A stretch of DNA of 41,319 bases, from positions 1 through 41,319 of the forward strand of contig SCRL01000021.1 of the NCBI GenBank assembly GCA_004298065.1, read 5' to 3'. This stretch comes from Gammaproteobacteria bacterium. Its GTDB lineage: Bacteria > Pseudomonadota > Gammaproteobacteria > Acidiferrobacterales > Sulfurifustaceae. The translations under genes and the position numbers were made by a program. Shown here one piece after another: positions 1 to 8,537 of this stretch (positions within the stretch are counted from its first letter, which is position 1; each line of letters opens with the position of its first letter). The notes under the pieces were generated by a model, which did no database searches, had not been told where the DNA came from, and worked only from the letters and a program-made list of their open reading frames with translations.

Positions 1-446
1 GTGAACACCGCCATGAGCATCACCGGCTCGGCGAGCGCGCCGATCATCATCTCGCGCGAGCTGCCCATGCCGCCGAAGGCGGTGCCGATGTCCATGCCGG
101 CGAGCGCGAGGAAGAAGCGCCCGAGCGCGAGGAAGCCGACCAGCACGATCACGTCGGCGATCGCCGCGGTCGGGAGCTTCAGCGCGATCAGCGGTACGCA
201 GGCGGCGGCGAGGATGGTGGAGCCGAAGACGATGTAGGGCGCGGCGCGGAACAGCCACGAGGCGCGCTCGGCCAGCACCACGTGCTTGCGCAGCAGCTTG
301 GCGAGGTCGCGGTACGGCTGGAACAGCGACGGCGCGGCGCGGTTTTGCAGGTGGCATCTGACGCGCCGCACCCAGCCGACGAGCAGCGGCGCCGTGGCCA
401 CGAACAGCGCCGTCTGCAACGCCGCGAGCAGCCAGGCGGTCACCAT
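1..446 (-). CDS. hyfC: Hydrogenase-4 / complex I-like membrane subunit (HyfC/HycD/NuoH family), 3' part cut off by the window
   Basis: Reading the complement from an ATG at 446 gives about 148 residues without a stop up to the window edge. The protein begins with a hydrophobic segment (MVTAWLLAALQTALF), then has the loop FQPYRDLAKLLRK, and further on GGMGSSREMMIGALAEP. These loops are characteristic of the NuoH/HyfC/HycD family, the quinone-site membrane subunit of complex I and its group 4 hydrogenase relatives. The start overlaps the end of the hyfB-like gene by 7 bases, so the two are translationally coupled; a GTG at 443 would give a 4-base overlap and is an alternative start. The rest of the operon (hyfE, F, G, I-like genes) would lie beyond the left edge and cannot be seen. 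Whether the complex carries a real NiFe site is therefore unknown. Confidence 0.85.
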   Translation of the reverse strand, partial: MVTAWLLAALQTALFVATAPLLVGWVRRVRCHLQNRAAPSLFQPYRDLAKLLRKHVVLAERASWLFRAAPYIVFGSTILAAACVPLIALKLPTAAIADVIVLVGFLALGRFFLALAGMDIGTAFGGMGSSREMMIGALAEPVMLMAVF

Positions 447-2470
447 GTCACCACCCACAGGAGCAGCAGCAGCGTGAAGAACGAATAGCCGAGGTAGGTG
501 TGGATGCTGCCGGTCTGGAGCATGCCGATGCGACGCGCGGCGGCCAGCACCAGGCGGCCGATCGGCTCATATACCCGCGACCAGGAGCGGTCGTTGGCCT
601 GCAGCTGGTGGCGGATGGATTCGGTGCGCAGCGGTTGTTTCGGGTCGCGTACTTCCTCGACGTCCTCCTTGAGGTCCCAGACCGGCGCGAACACGCGCTG
701 CACCGGCATCGAGAACGCGGTGCCGGTGTACTGCATGCGCGAATTCAGGTTGCCGAAGCCGCAGTCCCAGGGATAGCCGCGGCGGATGTCCTTGCGGCGC
801 GCGTGCAGCAGCAGAAAGGTGAGGGCGCCGATGCCGATGACGCCCAGGAACACCAGCGGCGCCGAGTACGACGCCACGCGCGGCGACACCGGCGTGAGCC
901 ACAGCCAGCCGTGCGCCGTCAGGCTCGGCGGCCCGGCGCTCACCAGCATCTGCGGCACGGCATCGAGCATGCCGATGACGATATTCGGGAACACGCCGAA
1001 CAGCACGCACAGCACGGCGAGAACGCCCATGGCCGCGCGCATGCCGAGGTCCACTTCGTGCGCGTGCGCCACGCGCCGGCTGCGCGGGCTGCCGAGGAAC
1101 GCCACGCCATAGACCTTGACGAAGGTCGCGGCCGCGAGCGCCGCCGACAGCGCCAGCACTGCCGCGGTCACCGGGATGAGCGCGCGCAGCACGCCGCTCT
1201 CGAGCGCCGGCGCCTGCAGCGCCACCTGGAACGTAAGCCATTCGGAGACGAAGCCGTTCAGCGGCGGCAGCCCGGCGATGGCGAGGCAGCCGATGAGCAT
1301 GAACACCGCGGTCTGGGGCATGCGCTTGATGAGCCCGCCCATGTTGTTGAGATCGTATTCGTGCGTCGCATGAGCGATAGCGCCGGCGCCGAGGAACAAC
1401 AGGCCCTTGAACAGCGCATGGCCGAGGATGTGGTACAGCGCGGCGATGAGCCCGAGCACGCCGAGGGCGCGCTCGCCGGCGCCGAAGAAGATCATCGACA
1501 GCCCGAGCGCCACGAGGATGATGCCGACGTTCTCGATCGAACTGTAGGCCAGCAGGCGCTTGAGGTTATTGCGCAGCATGGCGTACAGCACGCCGAGCAG
1601 CGCCGAGGCGGCGCCGATCAAAAGCACCGCCAGGCCCCACTGCCACTGGATGTCGCCGAGCAGGTCGAAGGTGAAGCGGATCAGGCCGTAGAGCGCCACC
1701 TTGAGCATCACGCCGCTCATGAGCGCGGAGATGTGCGACGGCGCCACCGGGTGCGCCTCCGGCAGCCAGGCGTGCACCGGCACCATGCCGGCCTTCATGC
1801 CGAAACCGAAGAACGCGAACGCGAACGCGATCGAAGCCCAGGTGGTGGTGAGGTCGGTGGCGCGCATGGCGTTGAAGGTGTAGCCATCGCCGAAGCCGGC
1901 TAGCACGCCGAAGCCGAGCAGGATGGCGAGTCCGCCGACGTGCGCCATCAGGAGATAAAGAAACGCCGCGCGGCGATTGGGCGCGTGCTGGTGCTGGTAG
2001 GCGACGAGGAAATAGCTCGACACCGACATCAACTCCCAGGCGACCATGAACACGAACGCGTCGTCCGCGAGCAGCACCAGCATCATGCCGAACACGAACA
2101 GGCCGGTGAACAGCCCGAGCGGCACCAGCGGCTGCTTGCTCTTGCCGTGGGCGAACTCGCGCAGGTAGCCGGGCGCGTACAGCGCGATCACGGCCACCAG
2201 CAGGCCGACGACGGCGAGGAAGAAGCCCGAGAGCGGATCGAGGCGCAGGTGCCAGGTGAGCCACGGCAGGCCGAACGGCAGGACGTCGAGCAGGCGCATC
2301 TCGGTGAGCAGGGTGAGCGTGCCGGCGGCGACCGCGGCGAGACCGCTCACGCCCAGCAGCAACGAGGAACCCACGCGCAGCAGCGACGGAAAGCGATCCG
2401 CCCCCAGCGCCACGACGCTGGAGCCGAGGGCGCTTACGAGCGCGAGATAGACAAGGCTGAATGACGACAA
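440..2470 (-). CDS. hyfB: Hydrogenase-4 subunit B-like antiporter-type membrane protein (NuoL/MrpA-like)
   Basis: The 676-residue polytopic protein is close to the length of E. coli HyfB (about 670). It carries the proton-translocating antiporter core of the NuoL/M/N family, including WELMSVSSYFLVAYQH, GFGMKAGMVPVHAWLPEAHP and LLAYSSIENVGI. The C-terminal part has the HyfB-type stretch YPWDCGFGN and a final membrane helix. In the family this subunit is a proton or sodium channel module of group 4 hydrogenases and related formate or ferredoxin-linked complexes in the inner membrane. It overlaps the downstream hyfC-like gene by 7 bases. The first possible start is a TTG at 2470 with only a weak upstream ribosome site, so the exact N-terminus is uncertain. 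The redox partner is outside the window; HyfB homologues also occur in complexes without a catalytic NiFe subunit. Confidence 0.88.
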   Translation of the reverse strand: MSSFSLVYLALVSALGSSVVALGADRFPSLLRVGSSLLLGVSGLAAVAAGTLTLLTEMRLLDVLPFGLPWLTWHLRLDPLSGFFLAVVGLLVAVIALYAPGYLREFAHGKSKQPLVPLGLFTGLFVFGMMLVLLADDAFVFMVAWELMSVSSYFLVAYQHQHAPNRRAAFLYLLMAHVGGLAILLGFGVLAGFGDGYTFNAMRATDLTTTWASIAFAFAFFGFGMKAGMVPVHAWLPEAHPVAPSHISALMSGVMLKVALYGLIRFTFDLLGDIQWQWGLAVLLIGAASALLGVLYAMLRNNLKRLLAYSSIENVGIILVALGLSMIFFGAGERALGVLGLIAALYHILGHALFKGLLFLGAGAIAHATHEYDLNNMGGLIKRMPQTAVFMLIGCLAIAGLPPLNGFVSEWLTFQVALQAPALESGVLRALIPVTAAVLALSAALAAATFVKVYGVAFLGSPRSRRVAHAHEVDLGMRAAMGVLAVLCVLFGVFPNIVIGMLDAVPQMLVSAGPPSLTAHGWLWLTPVSPRVASYSAPLVFLGVIGIGALTFLLLHARRKDIRRGYPWDCGFGNLNSRMQYTGTAFSMPVQRVFAPVWDLKEDVEEVRDPKQPLRTESIRHQLQANDRSWSRVYEPIGRLVLAAARRIGMLQTGSIHTYLGYSFFTLLLLLWVVTW

Positions 2471-2579
2471 GTTTCCGACCGGTGTGTGTCGGCGCGGCAG
2501 TCCGACAGCTTCTTATTGCTTGCAACGTGCCCGGCGTCCGCCGTCGCCGGAAACTCCATCAAATTCTCTGAAATGCTAG

Positions 2580-2615
2580 AGCCCGCGACCGGAAAATACA
2601 AGCCGGACGCGGGCT
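2580..2615 (-). terminator. GC-rich hairpin at the stop of the spermidine-synthase-like gene
   Basis: An inverted repeat AGCCCGCG...CGCGGGCT is extended inward, after one mismatch, by CCGG/CCGG around a 10-base loop. On the minus strand it lies immediately at the stop codon (2615-2617). No run of U follows, so intrinsic termination is only possible. The remaining bases up to the hyfB-like start at 2470 show nothing else I recognise. Confidence 0.4.
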
Positions 2616-4873
2616 TACCACTTTATGATGCGGAACAGGTTGCTGTAATCGTCGCGCCAGGGGGCGACGGATGCCGTTGCGGCCGGGCGCGACGCTTCCG
2701 CAAGGCCGGCGACGCGTTCGAGCGCGTCGCCGTGCGCGAGCAACACCCAGGTGCTTTCGAATACGTATTGACCGGATGCGGATTCCACGATGCGCAACGT
2801 CAGCCCATGGCGTTCGGCCAGCGCCGCCACGACCGGTTCGAGGTCGAGATAGCGGTTGGTGATGTGCAGCGCCAGCACGCCGTCCGGCGTGCGCAGGCGC
2901 GCAAGATAAACCTCGATGGCCTCGGCCGTGAGCAGGTGTACCGGAATGGCATCGCTGCTGAAGGCATCCACGACCAGTACATCGAAGCGTAATGTGTCGT
3001 CGCGCGCCCGCTCGCGCTCGAGTTGCAGGCGCGCATCGCCGAGAACGACGTCGGTGGCGGCCTCCGAATCGCGCAGGTAGCTGAACAGCGCGCGATCCCC
3101 GGCGGCCAGATGGACGACGTCCGGGTTGATCTCATAGAAACGGAAAACATCGCCGCTGTTGCCGTAGACGGCCAGCGAGCCGGCGCCGAGGCCGATAACG
3201 CCGACGTGCAACGGCAGCGGGCGGCGCGGATGGCGCAGCAGCGCGAGGCCGATGCCGCTGTCCTGGGCATAATAAGAGGTCGGCTCGGTGCGCAGGTCCC
3301 AGCGCCGGTACTGGTGCCCATGGGTGATGCGCCCGTGCATCAGGCGGTAACGATGCCATTCCTCGTTGTCCGGGTTGTCCTCCTTCACGTGCAGCACGCC
3401 GTAAAAGTTGCGCGTCTGGGCGATGGACTCGGCCAGCGGCGCGCGCGCGAGCCATGCGAGCGCCACGCCGTAGCCTGTCAGCGCGAGTCCGAACAGGACC
3501 GCGTGCGCCCACGCCGGCACGGGCGCGCGCCGCCGCACGCCGGCGACCAGCGCGCTGCCGGCGACGGCCGCCGCGAGTGCGAGCCAGCCGCCGGTGGGCA
3601 ACAGTTCGCTTCCGGCATCGAGCAGGGATTTATGCGCGAGATACACCGAGAGCGCCAGAACCGCGAGCGGCACGGCAACAGCCGGCCAGACATGACCGTG
3701 GTGCAGGAACGAATTCCGGTCACGCCACCACACGGCCAGGAGCAGCGCGGCGCTGCCCCACAGGCCGAGATGGAGTTCCCAATAGCCGGCAAAGGCGAGC
3801 GGCGCGAACAGCGCCACGAACAACCCGCCCGCGGCGCCGCCGGCGGTGATGGTGAGGTAATACGCGGTCAGCCGGTTGGCGGTGGGCTTGAGGCGCGCGA
3901 GTTCCCCGTGCAGTGTCATGCAGGCGACGAACAGCAGCGCGGTGTAAGCGCCGATCTGGATATAAATCGGCAGGTCCACGCCGAGGTGCAGCACGACGCC
4001 GATGCCGGCGAGCGCGAGCAGCAATGCCACGGCATACGGCCCGCGTCGGTACCAGCGTTCACTCTCGAAACACAGGATGAACGACAGCAGATAGAGGCTC
4101 AGCGGCAGCACCCACAGGAACGGAATGACCGCGATCTCCTGTGTCATCTGATTGGTGGTCGCGAGCAGCAGCACCGAGGCCATGGCGGCGAGCGCGAACC
4201 ATAATAGATACGACGCGCGCGCCGGCACCGCCGCGGCCGCCATGGCGGTGGTTTGTGCCGGTGCCGGGGCGATGGCGGGCGCCCGCGAACTGGCGACGAT
4301 GCCGGCGGCGAACAATGCATAGCCGAAGACCCAGGTCCACGCCTGCGCCGACAGCGGCAGCAGCCATTCGATCAGGAACGGATAGCCGAGCAGGCCGAGC
4401 AGCGAGCCCAGGTTCGAGAGTGCGTACAGCCGCCACGGTGGCGTGTCGGGATGGCTGCGGCTGAACCAGGCCTGGAGCAGGGGGTTGGTGGCCGAAAGAA
4501 TGAAAAACGGCAGACCGATGCTGGCGCCGAGCAGGACCAGGATGCGCCACACCGGCTGCGCGCTGTCGGCCGGCTTCCAGTCGGCATCGGGCAGGATCGG
4601 GTTGCCCCATGCCGTCCACAGGATTGCCAGCAGGACGAGCGAGGCGGAGAGCAGCGCGAGGTGCAGGCGGCGCTGCGCCGTGGCGGAGAGATGCGCCGCG
4701 AGCCCATGGGCGTAGGCGTAGCCCGCGAGCAGCAGCAGCTGGAAGAACAGCATGCACGTGGTCCACACCGCCGGCGCGCCGCCGAACCACGGCAGGATGC
4801 GCTTGGCGAGGATAAGTTGCACCTCGAACAGCAGGAAGGCGCTGAGAAAGATGGTGATGCCGTAGCGAAGCAT
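2615..4873 (-). CDS. Polytopic membrane protein fused to a spermidine-synthase-like domain
   Basis: The product has 752 residues. Roughly residues 1-480 form many hydrophobic helices, and residues about 555-730 form a class I methyltransferase / aminopropyltransferase-like fold. The nucleotide-binding motif VIGLGAGSLAVYG lies near residue 560, an acidic strand end FYEINPDVV follows, and VVDAFSSDAIPVHLLT sits where polyamine synthases carry their catalytic aspartate loop. This is the architecture usually annotated as fused MFS/spermidine synthase. True spermidine synthases have a different catalytic loop (typically DSSDP), so aminopropyl transfer is doubtful and the substrate is unknown. It stands between the hyf-like genes and corB on the same strand with its own flanking spaces of 144 and 63 bases. 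The ATG at 4873 begins a typical membrane-insertion sequence, which supports this start. Confidence 0.8.
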   Translation of the reverse strand: MLRYGITIFLSAFLLFEVQLILAKRILPWFGGAPAVWTTCMLFFQLLLLAGYAYAHGLAAHLSATAQRRLHLALLSASLVLLAILWTAWGNPILPDADWKPADSAQPVWRILVLLGASIGLPFFILSATNPLLQAWFSRSHPDTPPWRLYALSNLGSLLGLLGYPFLIEWLLPLSAQAWTWVFGYALFAAGIVASSRAPAIAPAPAQTTAMAAAAVPARASYLLWFALAAMASVLLLATTNQMTQEIAVIPFLWVLPLSLYLLSFILCFESERWYRRGPYAVALLLALAGIGVVLHLGVDLPIYIQIGAYTALLFVACMTLHGELARLKPTANRLTAYYLTITAGGAAGGLFVALFAPLAFAGYWELHLGLWGSAALLLAVWWRDRNSFLHHGHVWPAVAVPLAVLALSVYLAHKSLLDAGSELLPTGGWLALAAAVAGSALVAGVRRRAPVPAWAHAVLFGLALTGYGVALAWLARAPLAESIAQTRNFYGVLHVKEDNPDNEEWHRYRLMHGRITHGHQYRRWDLRTEPTSYYAQDSGIGLALLRHPRRPLPLHVGVIGLGAGSLAVYGNSGDVFRFYEINPDVVHLAAGDRALFSYLRDSEAATDVVLGDARLQLERERARDDTLRFDVLVVDAFSSDAIPVHLLTAEAIEVYLARLRTPDGVLALHITNRYLDLEPVVAALAERHGLTLRIVESASGQYVFESTWVLLAHGDALERVAGLAEASRPAATASVAPWRDDYSNLFRIIKW

Positions 4874-4936
4874 AGAAACCGTGGGACAGGGATGTTCCGA
4901 TTACGGTGCCGAGGGATGCAATCGTCGCGTGGAACG

Positions 4937-6220
4937 TCAGGAGGCCGGTTCGGTGGCGCCCTCGTGTGTCGCCGGCTGCACGCGCGCGAGCTCGATGGCG
5001 GTGCCGCGCGTGCGCAGGATTTCGACCGTGTAGCCGTGCACCATGAGGCTGGTGCCGGGCGCCGGGATGTCCTCAAGATATTCGAGGATCAGGCCGTTGA
5101 GCGTGTGCGACGACTCGGTCGGCAGGTCCCAGCCGAGCTGGCGGTTGAGGTCGCGCAGGCTCACGCCGCCGCGCACGAGGTAGCTGCCGCTCGGCTCGCG
5201 CTGCACGTCCTCGATCTGGCCGAGCGCGCGCGTGGTGAAATCACCGACGATCTCCTCGAGGATCGTGTCGAGCGTCACCAGCCCCTGGATGTCGCCGTAC
5301 TCATCGACCACCAGCCCGAGGCGGCGCTTGACCTGCTTGAAGTTGAGCAGTTGGGTGTTGAGCGGCGTGCCGGCCGGGATGAAGTAGGGCTCGGATACGA
5401 TCTGGTCGAGCACGGAACGATCGAGGCGGTTCTCGTGCATCAGGTTCAGCACGCGGCGTACGTGAATGAAGCCGACGACGTTGTCGAGGCTGCCACGGTA
5501 GGCCGGCAGGCGCGTGTAGCGGCTCCCGGCAAGCTGGCGCACGATCTCGTCCCACTCGGTGTCGAGATTCACGCCCTCGATGCGGTTACGCGGCACCATG
5601 ACCTCGTCCACCGTGATTTTTTCCAGATCGAGGATCGCGAGCAGCATGTCCTGGTGCGATGCCGGGATCAGCACGTCCGCCTCGTGCACCAGCGCGCGCA
5701 GTTCCTCGGCGGTGATTTCCTGGCTGCGCTTCCCCTTCACCGAGATGCCGAAGGCGCGTAGCAGCAGGTTGGCGAGCGCGTTGGTGACCCACACCAGCGG
5801 ATAGAGCAGGCGCAGCAGCGGCAGCAGCACATAGGACGCGGGGAATGCCACGCGCTCGGGCTTGAGCGCCGCGAGCGTCTTGGGCGCGACCTCGGCGAAC
5901 ACCAGAATGACGAAGGTCAGAATGCCGGCGGCGACGGCGATCGCCTTTTCTCCATAGACATCGAGCGCGATGAGCGTGGCGACCGACGAGGCGGCGATGT
6001 TGGCGAAGTTGTTGCCGAGGAGGATCACACCGAGCAGCCGGTCGGGGCGTTCCAGCAGGCGCGCGGCGAGGCGCGCGCCGCGATGCCCGGTTTCCTCCAG
6101 GTGCCGCAGGCGATAGCGGTTGAGCGTCATCAGGCCGATCTCGGCGGCCGAAAAGAACGCCGACAACAGGATGAGGAAGATCAGCGCGCCGATCAGGGCG
6201 CCGAGAGAGATGTCAGCCAC
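4937..6220 (-). CDS. corB: CorB/CNNM-type magnesium transporter (DUF21-CBS-CorC_HlyC)
   Basis: The 427-residue protein has three family regions in order. Residues 1 to about 190 are a DUF21 membrane domain, with the start LSAFFSAAEIGLMTLNRYRL and the LLGNNFANI and FAEVAPKTLA motifs. Residues about 195-320 are a CBS pair, with VDEVMVPRNRIEGV and LVVDEYGDIQGLVTLDTILEEIVGD. The C-terminus is a CorC_HlyC domain. The family (E. coli YfjD/CorB, CNNM in animals) is linked to Mg2+ transport across the inner membrane. It starts with GTG at 6220. In E. coli the homologue is next to ypjD and ffh. The same neighbourhood is seen here, except that a SulP transporter gene lies between corB and ypjD. Confidence 0.92.
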   Translation of the reverse strand: MADISLGALIGALIFLILLSAFFSAAEIGLMTLNRYRLRHLEETGHRGARLAARLLERPDRLLGVILLGNNFANIAASSVATLIALDVYGEKAIAVAAGILTFVILVFAEVAPKTLAALKPERVAFPASYVLLPLLRLLYPLVWVTNALANLLLRAFGISVKGKRSQEITAEELRALVHEADVLIPASHQDMLLAILDLEKITVDEVMVPRNRIEGVNLDTEWDEIVRQLAGSRYTRLPAYRGSLDNVVGFIHVRRVLNLMHENRLDRSVLDQIVSEPYFIPAGTPLNTQLLNFKQVKRRLGLVVDEYGDIQGLVTLDTILEEIVGDFTTRALGQIEDVQREPSGSYLVRGGVSLRDLNRQLGWDLPTESSHTLNGLILEYLEDIPAPGTSLMVHGYTVEILRTRGTAIELARVQPATHEGATEPAS

Positions 6221-6286
6221 GCGGCCGCTCGCGGAGGTGCACGGGGGAAGATTCTAGCATTGACGGCCCGGACGCCGCCGCGCGGG

Positions 6287-8446
6287 CTACTTGGCCACGG
6301 TAACGGGGCAGACGACGTTGAGCGGACAGTCGGCTTCGTGGTCGTTGCCGAGTTTCTTCCAGGCGTAGTCCAGCGCCTGCTCGTCGGTGCGGAAGAACGC
6401 ACCGGCGCCGAGGCGCTCGTATAGCCCGGTGCGCACGAGCATGTCCATGACCTGTTTCTTGAGGCCGGTGAACAGCACCTCGATGCCGGCGGCATGCAGA
6501 CGCTCGGTGAGGTGCGCCAGCATCTCCTCGCCGGTGGCGTCCACCTGGTTGATGCCGTCGCCGACGACGATGATGAACCGCAGGTCGGGTTTGGTCGCGA
6601 CGCGTTCCTGGATCTTGTCCTCGAAATAGGAGGTGTTGGCGAAATAGAGCGAGCCGTCGAAGCGGACCATGGCGATGTTGTCGCAGGCCTTGAGGCCGAA
6701 CACCTCGGCGTCGCGCAGCGTGCCATCGGCATGGCGCGCGAGCAGCGCCACGCGCGGCTGCATGGTGCGGTACAGATACAGCACCAGCGCCAGTCCGGCG
6801 CCGACGAGAATACCCTTGTCGAGATGCGGCGCGAACGCGAGTGTGAGCACGAAGCTCACGACGGCGACGATGCCGTCCTGGCGGTTGGCCTGCCAGGCGT
6901 GTTTGACCGCGCTGACGTTGATCAGGCCGACCACCGCCATCATGATGACCGCGGCCAGCGTCGCCTGCGGCAGGTGGTAGAGCAGCGGCGTGAGCCACAG
7001 GAGCGTCACCACCACGATGACGCCGGTGATCACCGAGGAGAAACCGGTGGCGGCGCCGGCGCTGAGGTTCACCGCCGAGCGCGAGAACGAGCCCGAGGTC
7101 GGATAGCTGAGCGACAGGCTGCCGACGATGTTGCCCACGCCCTGGCCGATCAGCTCCTGGTTGGCGTCGAGGCGGTGGCGGGTCTTGGTGGCCATCGCCT
7201 TGGCGATGGAGATGGCCTCCATGAAGCCGATGAGCGAGATGGTGATGGCCGCCGACAACAGCTGCAATATCACGCCGAGATCGAACTTCGGCAGCGCCAG
7301 CGACGGCAGACCCTGGGGAATGCTGCCGACGACGTTGCCGCCGCCGTTCATGGCCAGTTGCTCGCCATCGACCGAGCGGATGCGCCACACGCGGCCGTCG
7401 CTCACGGCGCCGTCCGGCAGGTGACCGCGCAGGTAGTACTTGCCCGGTGCGTCGTTTGCACCCGGCACGTACTCAAAGCGGTTCTTCTTGAGTTCCTCGA
7501 TATCCGCGCGCACCGTCTTGATGCGGCGCTCGCGCTTGAGTTTGAGTGTGTCGAAGGCGTGCTGCGCGAGCAGGGTACGCGAGTCGTCGGTGCCGAAACG
7601 CGCGAGCGTGTCGCGGTATTTCTTCTCAGCCTCGGCGACGGCGCGGTCGATGGCCGGGATTTCGCGCTTGAGCGTCGCCTCGTCGCGCACCACCTCCTGC
7701 ACCGCTTCGCTCGCGATCTGTTCCAGCGTGACCGTCTGGACCCGCTCGAAGCCGATGAACCAGGAGAGGAACGTGCTGAGCGCCACGGCGATGAGCACGT
7801 TGGGGATGCGCGGGGACACGCGCTTGAGCGCGATCATGATGACGAAGGCGCCGACGGCCATGGCGAACGTCGGCCAGTGGATGTCGTGCGCGGTGGCGAC
7901 GATCGTGTTCCACACCGTTTCGTAATGGTGCGTCGCCTTCTCCGCGCGCACGCCGAAGATCTTGTCGAGCTGCGAGGTGGCAATGATGATCGCGGCGGCG
8001 TTGGTGAAACCGACGATCACCGGATGCGACAGGAAGTTGACCACTACGCCGAGGCGCAGCAGGCCGAGCGAGAGCTGGAACAGACCGACCAGCAGCGACA
8101 GCGTGATGGCGTAGGCGACGTAGCCCGACGAGCCGCTCGCGGCGATCGGTTCGAGCGCCGCCGCCGTGAGCAGCGACACCACCGCCACCGGCCCGGTGGC
8201 GAGCTGGCGCGAGGAGCCGAACAGCGCCGCGACCATCGGCGGCAGGAACGCGGCGTACAGGCCGTAGTAGGCGGGCAGGCCGGCGAGCTGGGCATAGGCC
8301 ATGGACTGCGGCACCAGCACCAGCGCCACGGTGATGCCGGCGATCAGGTCCGCGCGCAGCGTTTTGCCGTCGCGCAGCTCGTTAATCCAGTGGAGAAAAG
8401 GAAATGCCCGGCGCAGCCAGGTGTGGTTCGCGGCGGGATTTTGCAT
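6287..8446 (-). CDS. SulP/SLC26 family anion transporter with STAS domain and a large internal insert
   Basis: The 719-residue inner-membrane transporter matches SulP proteins. The N-terminal signature DLIAGITVALVLVPQSMAYA and the motif LFGSSRQLATGPVA belong to the transport core, and SIPQGLP and NIVGSLSLSYPTSGSFSRSA are typical of its second half. A STAS domain follows at about residues 580-690, with NQVDATGEE at the usual regulatory loop. Relatives carry sulfate, bicarbonate or other anions; the substrate cannot be told here. About 135 residues (near 238-375) interrupt the membrane core. They are highly charged and helical-looking (REIPAIDRAVAEAEKKYR, KRERRIKTVRADIEELKK), followed by a short beta-like stretch. 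I chose the ATG at 8446; a TTG two codons upstream is also open. The gene sits between corB and ypjD. Confidence 0.9.
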   Translation of the reverse strand: MQNPAANHTWLRRAFPFLHWINELRDGKTLRADLIAGITVALVLVPQSMAYAQLAGLPAYYGLYAAFLPPMVAALFGSSRQLATGPVAVVSLLTAAALEPIAASGSSGYVAYAITLSLLVGLFQLSLGLLRLGVVVNFLSHPVIVGFTNAAAIIIATSQLDKIFGVRAEKATHHYETVWNTIVATAHDIHWPTFAMAVGAFVIMIALKRVSPRIPNVLIAVALSTFLSWFIGFERVQTVTLEQIASEAVQEVVRDEATLKREIPAIDRAVAEAEKKYRDTLARFGTDDSRTLLAQHAFDTLKLKRERRIKTVRADIEELKKNRFEYVPGANDAPGKYYLRGHLPDGAVSDGRVWRIRSVDGEQLAMNGGGNVVGSIPQGLPSLALPKFDLGVILQLLSAAITISLIGFMEAISIAKAMATKTRHRLDANQELIGQGVGNIVGSLSLSYPTSGSFSRSAVNLSAGAATGFSSVITGVIVVVTLLWLTPLLYHLPQATLAAVIMMAVVGLINVSAVKHAWQANRQDGIVAVVSFVLTLAFAPHLDKGILVGAGLALVLYLYRTMQPRVALLARHADGTLRDAEVFGLKACDNIAMVRFDGSLYFANTSYFEDKIQERVATKPDLRFIIVVGDGINQVDATGEEMLAHLTERLHAAGIEVLFTGLKKQVMDMLVRTGLYERLGAGAFFRTDEQALDYAWKKLGNDHEADCPLNVVCPVTVAK

Positions 8447-8537
8447 GGACAAGGCGATTCTTATGGACTCACGCCGGCAGTCGTGCCGGTCGGGGCGTCA
8501 TTGTATGCCAGATTCGAGCGCGACAAAACGGCCGCGC

